Source: Pigoraptor chileana (taxonomy: Eukaryota; Opisthokonta; Filasterea). Taken from it: a stretch of 21,547 bases of DNA. Shown piece by piece: positions 12,214-21,547 of the stretch; positions within the stretch are counted from its first letter, which is position 1, and every line of letters starts with the position of its first letter. Under the pieces are notes generated by a model. It was not told the origin of the DNA and searched no databases. It saw only the letters and a list, made by a program, of their open reading frames with translations. Made by a program: the position numbers and the translations under genes. The stretch spans positions 1,738 to 23,284 of the forward strand of contig CALSCR010003968.1 of NCBI GenBank assembly GCA_943704495.1. The letters run 5' to 3'.

Positions 12214-14664
12214 ATGTCTCAACTTCCTGAGTTTTTCGGTTGCGAGGTCTCCGCTGGCAAGCCCTTTGTATGGGAGCCTGAGGCACACATCTTTGTTCTG
12301 GGCATCCGCTCGGTGAGTGCACACGCAATGCATCCACTTTGACGAACTTTCGCAATTGCATCATGATCCACTTCTTACGGATTTACGGAGACAGGAACGA
12401 TTTGATCATCACCGGAATTTAACACACACCAATTTGTAAACTAACTTCGTGTGTTGTTATGTGCACGGTTTGTCTCATCATCATGACAGGCTGCGCTTGG
12501 TCCCGTTGTGAAGGGCAAGGGCCGCACCGTGCTTGCCGTCGAGGTCCGCGATGAGGAGAACAAGGCCAGCAAGTACTACATTGGCTCTGTCAGCGAGGAT
12601 AGCCCCCAGAGTGAGTGGATGCAGCATATTGCACTTTGACATTTGTAGTGTGTAAAGACCTCAAGTTGCAACGATATGTTGGTGATTGCACATTTATACC
12701 GTCATTGGACGAATGTGCATTCATACTGATTCACTCGGCATCTGCACGTTTATTGTTGCATTTTGCCTTTTTAGTTGCACTCGAGCTCAACTTCAGCGAC
12801 AAGGTCACGTTTTCGGTTGAGGGACCCAATGCTGTTCACATTACGGGAAACATTGAGGCCATTGTTGACTTTGGTGATGAGTTTGATGAAGACGAGGACA
12901 GCGATGAGGATGAGGATGAGGATGAGGACATGGAGGATGCCGACAGCTCCGAGGAGAAGGTGCGTTCATGTTTGTATATATATATAGATGTGTGTGTGTG
13001 GAAAAAGAGGTATTCATAATAGTGAAACTCATATATTGTGGCTGCTCATCTGATTCCCACTCTTTCCCCGACCACACTTGACCGATGCCCTTATATCGCA
13101 GGAGATCACGGTGGCCTCGAAGAAGCGTCCCGCTGCTGGACCCGCCGACACCAAGAGCGCAAAGAAGCCCAAGATTGAGGAGGTAATGCCTGCGGACCAA
13201 TGTGGTGTTGTGCATGTGTGTGTGTGTGGTGTGCATGTGTGCGTGCGTGTGGTTCATATGTGTGTGCGCTTGAATCAATGCGAATCGTGCTTGCGTGCCA
13301 TATATCTGAATGATGTCAGTGTGCATATGCTATGTGTGTGTGAAAGTGTTGGCACCGCCCAACACACACACACACACATGCACAACACACACACACTCAT
13401 GCCCGATTCCGTTTGACAAATGTGTGTAAACCTGCCGTTTCTACTATTTCATTCTGGGACATCACGTCTTGCACAGCCCTATTATAATAGCGCATTGCCC
13501 CTGTCAGTTGTGAATCCATGGGACATTGAAAGGCAGTCAGCATTTGTGTCAGCATTTGTGTTCTTTATGATTTATATTGACAGATTAATTCCCCAATTGT
13601 CACAATTCATTTCATTAACCCTGTATTTATTTGTGATTTACTGTCGACATTGACAGATCGAGGACGATGAGGACGAGGATGATGAGGATGAGGACGACGA
13701 GGAGGAGGAGGAAGTGAAGCCCGCGCCCAAAGGGGTGAGTGTTCTCTGGACGTGTTTTTGTTTGAATCAATTAATGTCAGTGTTTTTGTTTTTCTAGCTG
13801 TTCTTGCTGTTGCTGTTGCAAAGTATTCACACTGTTTCGCACCATTCACACCTTCTATTGCAATTGTATGTTCGCTGCTGTTATCTTATCCACACACTCG
13901 GCATCATGGGCAGATATATGGTTTCTGACAATGGGACTTTATGCATTTTTCCCAACACCCTCCCCCACCCCCTGAATTGCTTCCCCACGGCTCTCCCTTC
14001 CTGTGATCAATCTATCGGTGTGTCGTAGAAGCCACAGGCAAAGGTAAGAAACTGCAAGCAACCGCATGCACCCCACAAATGTGTTTTTGACAAGTTATGA
14101 TGTGCCTTCACAGCTTTCAAGGCATGTCATGCAATAGACCCTGTACACAACGCGGAAAGAGAAGGGATTTGATTGTGTCGCGTACCGCTGAATATTGATT
14201 TTCGATTGTGTGTTTTCTTCCTCATTTTGTTCCGATTGGCACGATCTCCACACCACCAGGCCGCCCCTGCCGCTGCTGCCCCTGCCACTCCCGCCAAAAA
14301 GGACGCCGCAAAGAGCAACGCCAACACTCCCGCACAAAAGCAGGCTGCCAAGCCCGCGACTCCTGCCCCTGCTGCCGCCGCCGCCACTCCCGCCAAGAAG
14401 GACGCGGCAAAGGCTGAGCCCAAGACACCCGCAACTGCCACAAAGAAGACAGATGCAAAGTCTGCTGCATCGACCCCCGTCGCAAATGGAAAGAAGGAGG
14501 CACCTGCCACACCCGCGACTGGAAAGAAGGGCGAGGGCAAGGAGTCCAAGCCCGCGACACCCGCATCCGGGGAGTTCAAGTGCGTAGAGTGCAATCGCGC
14601 ATTTGCCCAGGAGGCTGCGCTTAAGCAGCACAATAACCAGAAGCACGGCGCAAAGAAGGAATAG
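12214..14664 (+). CDS. HD2-type nucleoplasmin-like nuclear protein with C2H2 finger (7 exons)
   Basis: Exons 12214-12312, 12490-12610, 12775-12959, 13102-13182, 13657-13734, 14029-14043 and 14260-14664 are all GT-AG with matching phases, 327 aa. The start MSQLPEFFGCEVSAGKP resembles the MEFWGxEVKxG opening of plant HD2 and FKBP39-type nucleoplasmin-like domains, which fold as a pentameric beta barrel (~1-95). Acidic tracts follow at ~111-134 and ~163-182, around a bipartite nuclear signal (KKRP...AKKPK). Next comes a Lys/Ala/Pro tail like linker histone H1, with TPAKKDAAK twice. It ends in one zinc finger: C301-x2-C304-x12-H317-x4-H322, the same spacing as plant HD2. Expected role: histone chaperone or nucleolar chromatin/rRNA gene regulator. 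Deacetylase activity, claimed for plant HD2, cannot be judged here. It could also be called an NPL histone chaperone; family placement is firm, function is not. Confidence 0.88.
13204..13397. repeat. TG then CA microsatellites in an HD2-like intron
   Basis: Intron 13183-13656 has TG repeats soon after its donor (13204-13263) and CA repeats farther on (13363-13397). The opposite orientations could pair into a long imperfect hairpin in the pre-mRNA. Confidence 0.7.
14029..14043 (+). other. 15-nt microexon (KPQAK) of the HD2-like gene
   Basis: TCGTAG|AAGCCACAGGCAAAG|GTAAGA has proper acceptor and donor and keeps phase 0 on both sides. Its product, KPQAK, fits the Lys/Pro/Ala tail. Skipping it would also keep the frame, so it may be alternatively spliced or, less likely, not an exon. 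Confidence 0.65.
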
Positions 14665-15096
14665 AGAACATGCGGTCGGGGGTCTTTTGAATTTTGGTTT
14701 CTTACGGGCTCTGTTCTTGTCTTTCTGTGTCTTTTACTTTCATGCTGCTCACTCGCGTGTCTCTGCATTTATTCGATTTTTTCTCTTTTTCTTTCTGTTT
14801 TTGTTAATACGTGCGCGCGTCTTCGCTTTCACTACAAATTAAACAACTACTTAGAATTGCAACACACATTGGCCCTGACACTGATGCATACTTTCACACA
14901 CATACACAAACATTTTCACACACACACACACATATAGAAAAGATCTTATGATTGATGTTGGATGAAAGTGCCTGATCATCGCCTGTAAAACAGTGGACAT
15001 ACATACACACACAACACACACGCATACAAATATATATAAATAGATAGGTTCACTCACAATGGTAGTACATGCTTGGGGTTTAATAACACAGCCACT
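14665..15096. other. Convergent 3' region of the HD2-like and small membrane protein genes
   Basis: It contains T-rich 3' UTR sequence, an ATTAAA variant poly(A) signal at 14838-14843 for the plus-strand gene, and ATTAAA on the minus strand at 15084-15079 for the other gene. CA runs occur at about 14896-14933 and 15004-15022. No coding signal is seen. Confidence 0.5.
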
Positions 15097-15227
15097 TTAG
15101 TGGATCTTGGTGCGATCTGCGCGTAGGAATGCAGGATCTCCCTTCTCGATCCGCTTGTCGGACGTCGTAAAGGCATAGTACATCCATACCACCTGAAAGC
15201 AGCACAAGCATGTACACCATACACACA

Positions 15228-15310
<83 letters not shown>

Positions 15311-15757
15311 ACACACATACACCACACACACACACAACCCACAAATACACACAACCCACAAATACACACAACCCACAAACACAAACACACACACATACAA
15401 ACACACACACACACCCACACACACAACACAATCACACATGAGCAACATTGTTCGAGTCACCAGAATGACACACAACACCGCAAACCAAAACAATTCAACA
15501 AAAAAATTAGTTTGAAAACTTGCACAAATTGCGATCAGGGAGAAGACCAACAGGCAAGAAGATCGATCAAATGACACATAAACCAGAGTATGATTAAACG
15601 GATCTTACAAAGGTGACTATCACAAAGGCGCGCTGTTTTCGGGTGCGTATTGCATGCATACCAAAGCGGCGATGTGCAAGCCAGCGAGCACAAAGATGAA
15701 GTTGAGCAGTCCCTGAGGAATCCCCGATTCCACGTCTGATGGATATTCAACAGCCAT
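15097..15757 (-). CDS. Small single-pass membrane protein, 63 aa (2 exons)
   Basis: Exon 15757-15662 starts at ATG, ends at a GTATGC donor and has 32 codons. Exon 15192-15097 begins after a TGCTTTCAG acceptor and has 31 codons plus TAA. Both borders are phase 0. Joining them creates one continuous hydrophobic helix, GLLNFIFVLAGLHIAAL followed by VVWMYYAF, flanked by an acidic N terminus (EYPSDVES) and a charged tail (SDKRIEKGDPAFLRADRTKI). A helix completed exactly at the splice junction supports the model. I do not recognise the family; it has the style of short endomembrane or mitochondrial integral proteins. An extra hydrophobic exon inside the intron (about 15577-15440) is possible but unnecessary. 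Confidence 0.65.
15231..15305. repeat. (AC)37 microsatellite in the small-protein intron
   Basis: An uninterrupted AC run continues as an imperfect CA tract to about 15424. At 15334-15380 it includes a 17-bp repeat (ACAACCCACAAATACAC) in two full copies plus a partial third. On the gene strand this is a very long (GT)n that starts about 230 nt before the 3' acceptor. Confidence 0.95.
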
Positions 15758-17921
15758 GATGAAGATTATTCTTAGTTATGGTAAACGAATCTGCGCCTAC
15801 TCGACTGGTTGTCATGTCTTATCGTGGCATGATGGTTTAGTGAAATACTCCGGAACTCACTGTCACATCATCAGTCGGCCGTCAGCGCATGGCGTCGGCG
15901 CCTGCATCTGAAGTCACGTGATATTGACGAACAAATCAGACCTGCCGAATTGCCGGGCGACCTTTCCGCTCTCACTGAGACACTGGCACTGATCCTGCGC
16001 TGATTCCCGGGCGTATTCAATTTGTCTATTCCTCGGCAACAATATTGACCACATATAAATGCACATGAAAAATGTCTGCACGAGATTGCCGCCGATGAAC
16101 TCTTTAGATTTCCCGACTGCGGCCGCAGGCATCAGCCGGCCCGGCGCCGGCCCGGCCGCCGCCGGCACGCCGCGGTCAGAACAGTTGACGCCGCCCGCCG
16201 GGCCCCCGGCCGGGCCGCCGGCGGCCGGCAGGGCTGGCTACGGCCGTACGTGTCATGGGCGATGAAAGTGCGCCGTAATTACTCGTGGCGTGTTTTGTGC
16301 GCACACAGAAGACATAGTAGCCGTCGCTTCTACTGAGACCCGTGAGCTGAGACTGAGCCAGTCCCGTCGAGCCGACTGAGGGTGGTTCCCTTCCGGTGGG
16401 CCGAAACACATTCAGTCCGTCCGTCCGTTAGGCACGTGATCGCCCCCTCGCAAGTGCATTAATGTAATGGTCCGCCGCCGCAGCGCATGTACATGCACTG
16501 TATCTCGGTGGTTGCCCCGGTGAAATTGGCTGCGGGACCGATTTGGGCTGGCAAACTAAATTACAGAATAACTTGACGCATGGCCGGCTCGGAGCTGGAC
16601 TGCGGCTCCGACGTCTACAAGGGACCACTGACTTCAGCCGGCAAGTCCGGCCCCTTTATTGGGCTCCGAGTCGGCGGCAGTCAGATCAGTGGGCTCGGCA
16701 ACGGCCGCCCGGATTGGGCCGCTGCCGGATGACTTATTGGTTCCGCCATCGGCCGGCAACTTCGATGTGTGTCAGTGTAATAATATGGGTGATGCTCGTG
16801 TCTTTCAATTGGAGATATTCTTTATGCGTGGGCGTACAGTGGTGAATGTGTGCATCTATGGCGATGCCGCCATCAGATCAGGACGAGGCTGACAGGCCGC
16901 CCGGGCTCGGACAGTGATCGTCAGCCGGCGTGGGCGAAACAGACCTGACTCAAATGGAATGCGGCGTGCATCCTGCAAATGCGCTCAGGACGTGTGTATC
17001 AGCCAGGAATGGTACTGTGCCGGCGTGCAGTGCGGTATCAGTAATTTATATTATGAATACTGAGTGTCATGCCGGGTATTATATTGCGATATTTAAGTAT
17101 CCGGCCGGGAGGCTCGTGTCATGAGCAATGTGGGTGTCGTCGGCGACGGTCAAGCTGACGGTTGCACAGCATTTCACGGGCTCAGTTGTTATTAAACGAT
17201 TATGATTGCGTATCTGCTGAATCAATCTATTTCCTCAGAAGTTTGGCCCTCAAGCGCGCCGCCGTCACGGGCGCTCCGGGCACGGATGGGCCGGGCCGGA
17301 GCGGGGTCCGATGGTGGGGGGGGGGCAGTCCTGAATGAGCTGTCCGAGATGATCGGTGTCGGATATAGACTTCGGATGTGGCAGTTCCAAAGTTGCCGTG
17401 TTGTGCCGCTATTATAGAGTTGTCAGTTTCAATACCCGGCCCATTCGGACGCACAGTGTTGAGGTTGCAATTACTGATTGCCCGGTGGCGCTCGGCAGCA
17501 CTGTAGTGACGGCGGTGTGACGGTCAATTTTCCAACAGTGCCCTTTCCATGTCAGAGTAAGTCCGCCGCGACCCTGGCGCAAACATTTCGCTAATTGCAA
17601 GGTTGATCATGATGAGCCCGCATTACAGACTGGGAAACATGGAAACAGAATGGGAGGTTTGGGCTCGTCATGCGGTTGTCCGTCAGGTGTTCACGCCTTG
17701 TGAGACTACCGGCCGCGACCGTCGGCAGTTTTCCAACCTCGTTCCCGATGCATCCGATTTGCGCCCTTGGAGTTTGAAACTATTTGACGTCTCCATACAT
17801 TAATGAGATACACGAGACAGTTCGGGGCTCTTCTGCTTCAGACTTGCCGACTGAGAGACGGCCGAGTTTTGTAATTGTCGTTGCCGGCCGACTTGAACGG
17901 CCGACTAGTTGTACGAACATC
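15758..17921. other. 2.1-kb GC-rich spacer upstream of the large membrane protein gene
   Basis: I find no convincing gene. The stretch lacks the CA/TG repeats of the introns and is rich in CGGCCG and CCGGC words, most densely at about 16120-16250. TCAGCCGGC occurs at 16132, 16634 and 16921. Short frames here have no recognisable domains. The last few hundred bases should be the promoter and 5' UTR of the gene at 17922. Confidence 0.45.
16120..16252. promoter_or_regulatory. CpG-dense GC-rich island with palindromes
   Basis: The block is almost wholly G/C, with many CpG dinucleotides, and contains the 10-bp palindrome CCGGCGCCGG and the 14-bp palindrome GGCCGCCGGCGGCC (16213-16226). It sits about 370-500 bp upstream of the small membrane protein start (minus strand) and 1.7 kb from the large gene. 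It could be an unmethylated promoter island or simple expansion of GC words. Confidence 0.35.
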
Positions 17922-20900
17922 ATGCGTCACGGCGTAGAGGCCGGCACCACGCGCTTGCGTCGTCAGCGCTGTTTGCTGTCAATCGACAGCCCGCTGACAC
18001 TGGTAATTCTGCTTTTTGTTTGTCTATCAAACTTTGCAAGTTCCTCGCCCATCAGCGAACGAGGTTTCGTCCGTGCGGAGAAAAATGCCAACTGTTTGGT
18101 AGAGAATTGCGTCACAAGCGCAGTGTCAGTCTCAACCGGCGGTAACGGATACTTTTTGGAGGGAACCGTGAAAGCGACTGTCACAAGTACCGACGACCAA
18201 GGCACGCTGGAAGGTCCCATCGTGTTTGACAGAGACGTCAACGGTGGTATTCGGTCAGCAACGCAACGCTTCAAGGTGTGTCAGTCGGCGGTATGGGAAC
18301 AGCTGTGCGTCATGGGAAATTGCGTCGGCGGTAAGAATTTTATGGGTTGGTGCGGAGCAGGGCGCGACATTACTGTCATCCTCACGGGTGAGATGTGCGG
18401 AAAAGGAACGACGTGGCAGACAGCGCAGACGGCCGATCAGTGCAAGTGCGCCGGGGGCTTTCAGTACGTCCCTGGCACCGACGGTCAATGCGCCCCATGC
18501 CCACAGAACACATACAAGGCCGCCATCGACAATAGCGCATGTATTGGATGCGGAGCTGGTGCCTCGCTCAAGGCCTCATCGGCTGCAAAGTCGGACTGCC
18601 TATGCGACGCGGGATCGTTTTTCTCCGATGGAGCGAATGTACCGTGCACAAATTGCCCCGTCGGAACGTACATGGATACGGCGCAGAATCACGCAAGCAA
18701 GTGCACCGCGTGTCCGGAGTATGCAACGACAAAAAAGCCGGGCTCCACGCAGCTGGGCGACTGCGAGTGCAACAGCGACCTCTACTTTCGCGTAAATGTC
18801 GGCAGCGGCTTCATCTGCAAGGCCATAGCAATACCCCCCGCACCCAAGGCGCCCCGCATCAACGGCAAGACTGCCGAGTCTGTGCATATCGAGTGGGACA
18901 AAGTGTCGGACGCAAGTGGACCGATCGTAAAATACCATGTCTTCTGTATTCCGACGAACAACGGCGAGTTTGCGAAGCAAGATACAGTGGAGGGTACGGT
19001 CAGCCAGTACCACTTCCAGGGACTCAAGGCCAACTCGCGTTACAGGTTTTACGTTGTCGCCCAAACAAAGGCGGGCGATTCAGAGGGAGAGAGCAAGTGG
19101 GATTTTACTCTCGACGTGGGCTGCATTGCTGGAATGTGCGGTCCAGGACAATACCTGCAGAAGGACGCAGTCTCTTGCACCGCGTGCCCAGTCGGCAGCT
19201 TCCAGCCCACGTGTGCCTTCAACGCAACATGCACACAGTGTCCTGCAGGGACACAGACCGCCTTGGAAGCAACAGAGAGCGCCACAGACTGCACGCTTTG
19301 TCCATCGGGAACATATTCCACGCAAGGCTCCCGGTGTGCGTCGTGTGCAGAGGGGATTGAGTGTCCTAGAGGTTCATCGACATCCACACAGCGCTTGTGG
19401 AGCGAGCAGGAGGCCGGGACCACTGCCTCTGAGATACACATCGGACATGGTGTACCCGCCCAGGACGCAAACGGCGTTGATAGCAGCGATGACGGACCAC
19501 TCGACAAGAAGTACGTCGGCACAATCATCGCCGCCGCATTTGCGTGCGCAGCGGTCGTGCTTGTCATCCTTGCGCTTCGGTTTTCTTGCGGTCGCCGCTG
19601 TCTACGCCGCATTGACGTCATCATCGAGTCTGCGTCACGCGACATTGTAGTCAAGCAGGGTGGCGGTGAGGACGGGTCGGTAGCAACGGCCGGGTCGGCA
19701 CCAATAATCAGCAATTCCCCTGGGACTCGCTTGCGCGTTTTAAAGAACGTGAATATGCTACGCTCGGTTATGTCGCTCTGCGGATTTGTAAGCATTATTG
19801 CACTGTGGACGTATACATCGTACGACTTTGCCAAGAACCGCTACGTCGAGGAACGCACGTCCATTCCAATAAGTGCGGTGAAGGTACTGCGTGCAGACGG
19901 CAGCGTCATCTCACTTGCAGGCGACCCACCCATGCCCACGGTTGAGCTTCTTCTGCTCGGTATTCCCGAAGCAGCGGCGGATGTTGGCGGGGAAATCACA
20001 CTGGATACGGGCGCCAGTGATGGCAGTGGCGCCGGTCCCGAGGCCGTGTCTGCAAGAAAGTATTCGTGCTCTGTGCGGTCCGTGGCACGCATCGACGCCG
20101 CTGATTACTCTCGTGTGACAGAGCCGCTTGGCGAGGGTGCACAGGCAGGCCTCGGGGTGCTTCTTTCATCCTCAGAGGTGGCGATGTGCAAGACGAGTGG
20201 ATGTCTGTACATTGTTGCAGATCCGCCCAAGAGGGCGCAGTTGTACGGAAGCACAATCGTCACGTTCAGTATCAAATCGCTGCGGGGCGTTGCACTGTAT
20301 GCACAGCACGCACGTGTGCGTCTCTCGGGGCCGTCGTGGAAGCCCGGTGTGCCCACGTGGGTGACGTACTCGCGCCCTCTTCCGAATACAAGTGGACGCA
20401 CGGGGGATCAATCTCCACTGGGAGCGCAGTCCCTCTGGATTGCATTGATTCAGACACGAGCTTTGTATCGCGCACCCAACGGAGACGTCGTTAACATTGG
20501 ATACGAAATGTTTCCGAGCCGGGACGCATGGGAGGAAGATGCGCCAAAACAATCGTGGACGTCGACCGGGACCAACTCTACCGCATACGCAGGCCCACTT
20601 GTATTTGGCGTGCGCTTCACCGTTCAGTCGACCGCCGTTGAGATTCGAAAGGTTGAGCGGATCACAGTGGTACAGTTTTTGACATCACTTTTCTCCTTCC
20701 TTGGCGGCATAATTGCCCTCTACGCTTTTGTTACGTCTGTGGCTCTCAAGACGAGCATATCATGCTGCAATCGTCAGTTTGCCGAGGATCCGGACGACTT
20801 TGATGCCCGCCACGGTGACAGACAAGCGGTTGGGCAACCGAGTAGCGACAAAGACAGCCAAGGAAAGAGGGGACTTTCTGTTCGGGGAACGCTCGTTTCG

Positions 20901-20999
20901 GGATTCTTTCGCGATCGCAAGGGATCCACCAGTCATACTGAGGCTGGGGCGGTTGATGCGACATGCCCCCTGCTGCAGCCCGTCGTCGACTCTGATTAA
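17922..20999 (+). CDS. Large three-span cell-surface-type protein with Cys-rich repeats and FN3
   Basis: A single uninterrupted frame of 1025 aa starts at ATG 17922, the first in-frame ATG; the frame is open upstream only from non-ATG codons. Residues ~24-42 are a hydrophobic signal sequence (LTLVILLFVCLSNFASSS). Residues ~155-300 and ~401-485 are Cys-rich repeats of the ephrin-receptor/TNFR-like type (CPVGTY, CPAGTQTA, CPSGTYS). Residues ~302-398 fit a fibronectin type III domain (PPAPKAPRI, W, YRFYVVAQTKAG). Membrane spans lie at ~530-554 (followed by CGRRCLRR), ~613-634 and ~914-942, with an ectodomain of ~280 residues between the last two and a hydrophilic cytoplasmic tail. The predicted N terminus is outside and the C terminus inside. 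No kinase or other catalytic domain is seen. It may be a surface receptor, adhesion or channel-like protein; I cannot name the family. Unlike its neighbours it has no introns. Confidence 0.88.
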   Translation: MRHGVEAGTTRLRRQRCLLSIDSPLTLVILLFVCLSNFASSSPISERGFVRAEKNANCLVENCVTSAVSVSTGGNGYFLEGTVKATVTSTDDQGTLEGPIVFDRDVNGGIRSATQRFKVCQSAVWEQLCVMGNCVGGKNFMGWCGAGRDITVILTGEMCGKGTTWQTAQTADQCKCAGGFQYVPGTDGQCAPCPQNTYKAAIDNSACIGCGAGASLKASSAAKSDCLCDAGSFFSDGANVPCTNCPVGTYMDTAQNHASKCTACPEYATTKKPGSTQLGDCECNSDLYFRVNVGSGFICKAIAIPPAPKAPRINGKTAESVHIEWDKVSDASGPIVKYHVFCIPTNNGEFAKQDTVEGTVSQYHFQGLKANSRYRFYVVAQTKAGDSEGESKWDFTLDVGCIAGMCGPGQYLQKDAVSCTACPVGSFQPTCAFNATCTQCPAGTQTALEATESATDCTLCPSGTYSTQGSRCASCAEGIECPRGSSTSTQRLWSEQEAGTTASEIHIGHGVPAQDANGVDSSDDGPLDKKYVGTIIAAAFACAAVVLVILALRFSCGRRCLRRIDVIIESASRDIVVKQGGGEDGSVATAGSAPIISNSPGTRLRVLKNVNMLRSVMSLCGFVSIIALWTYTSYDFAKNRYVEERTSIPISAVKVLRADGSVISLAGDPPMPTVELLLLGIPEAAADVGGEITLDTGASDGSGAGPEAVSARKYSCSVRSVARIDAADYSRVTEPLGEGAQAGLGVLLSSSEVAMCKTSGCLYIVADPPKRAQLYGSTIVTFSIKSLRGVALYAQHARVRLSGPSWKPGVPTWVTYSRPLPNTSGRTGDQSPLGAQSLWIALIQTRALYRAPNGDVVNIGYEMFPSRDAWEEDAPKQSWTSTGTNSTAYAGPLVFGVRFTVQSTAVEIRKVERITVVQFLTSLFSFLGGIIALYAFVTSVALKTSISCCNRQFAEDPDDFDARHGDRQAVGQPSSDKDSQGKRGLSVRGTLVSGFFRDRKGSTSHTEAGAVDATCPLLQPVVDSD

Positions 21000-21477
21000 G
21001 AACTGCCAGTGGCTGTCAGTGCATGAAGTAAATGCAATAACGATGAAAAATCTGTTTTTGAAATCTAGATCTGACAGGGAGCGCAGCACAGTGCCATTAT
21101 AAAGTCGCACTCTGTGTCGGGTCGTCGGCTCGTCACGTGCCCGCCAGGCTGAGTGACGAGCTTGACGCCCTGAATAATCAGTTGTCAAATATGCAGAACT
21201 GAAGTGGAATTGGACAGTTTTGCTCATCACATTCAGTTTCAGAGTTCTGAGCATTTCTTAATGCGACTTTTTACTGCGACTTCAGATGCAGTCATGGAAT
21301 ATCATGTGACGTAAGTTGAATCCCAGTTGGAAAGAGAGTCGATAACAAGCACGCTTTTGCGACCGGACACTCACACACACACACACACACATACATATAC
21401 ACACACACAGACACACAGACACACAGACACACAGACACACAGACACACACACACACACCCACACACACACACACACA

Positions 21478-21547
<70 letters not shown>
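21000..21547. other. 3' flank of the large gene
   Basis: No AATAAA was noticed after the stop, and no coding signal is seen. GC-rich CGTC/CGGC words recur near 21115-21170. The stretch ends in the CA tract described separately. Confidence 0.4.
21371..21547. repeat. Compound CA microsatellite running off the window
   Basis: (CA)n with an embedded period-8 array (CAGACACA-type units, about 21407-21447), followed by a nearly pure CA run from about 21482 to the end. Its true length is unknown because the window stops inside it, possibly at a contig edge. Confidence 0.95.

Noticed and set aside
15440-15577. Hydrophobic minus-strand segment as a middle exon of the small membrane protein
   Set aside because: Acceptors are weak, and joining the outer two exons directly already gives one clean membrane helix in phase. 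The segment is kept only as an alternative.
15080-15577. Cys/Val-rich proteins from the CA tract
   Set aside because: They are direct translations of the microsatellite within an intron.
17784-17921. 46-codon upstream extension of the large membrane protein
   Set aside because: It begins at TTG with no ATG, and ATG 17922 leads directly into the signal sequence.
20760-21254. 164-codon minus-strand frame
   Set aside because: It overlaps the 3' end of the large plus-strand gene and has no recognisable domain; likely a shadow frame.

Overview
The window looks like intron-rich nuclear DNA of a unicellular eukaryote. Exons join with GT-AG borders, (TG/CA)n, (CT)n and (CAA)n microsatellites fill most introns, and there is a Pol III tRNA gene. 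A Homer-family scaffold gene, known to me from animals and their unicellular relatives, suggests a holozoan protist (choanoflagellate, filasterean or ichthyosporean grade). That placement is inference.

Layout. 1-342: flank with no gene seen. 343-415 (-): tRNA-Ile(AAU) with a T8 Pol III terminator. 416-972: spacer and probable promoter. About 973-5233 (+): a ten- or eleven-exon Homer-like gene coding for an EVH1 domain, an SH3 domain and a coiled coil. 5234-6847: mostly non-coding, with one weak two-exon candidate (5712-6067). 6848-11287 (-): RIO2 kinase (RIOK2), rebuilt as 12 exons with every phase matching, 557 aa. 11288-12213: divergent promoter holding five copies of a ~70-bp minisatellite. 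12214-14664 (+): HD2-type nucleoplasmin-like protein with a C-terminal C2H2 finger, 7 exons, 327 aa, including a 15-nt microexon. 14665-15096: short convergent 3' region. 15097-15757 (-): 63-aa single-pass membrane protein in two exons. 15758-17921: long GC-rich spacer. 17922-20999 (+): intronless 1025-aa cell-surface-type protein with Cys-rich repeats, an FN3 domain and three membrane spans. 21000-21547: spacer ending in a long CA tract cut by the window edge.

How the genes relate. RIO2 (late 40S ribosome maturation) and the HD2/nucleoplasmin-like protein (probably nucleolar or chromatin) are divergently transcribed from one 926-bp spacer, so shared growth-linked control is possible. The Homer-like scaffold and the large membrane protein are both cell-cortex or signalling types, but nothing in the sequence links them. 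The strongest novelty is an SH3 domain spliced between the EVH1 domain and the coiled coil of Homer. All exon models come from reading by eye and lack transcript support.
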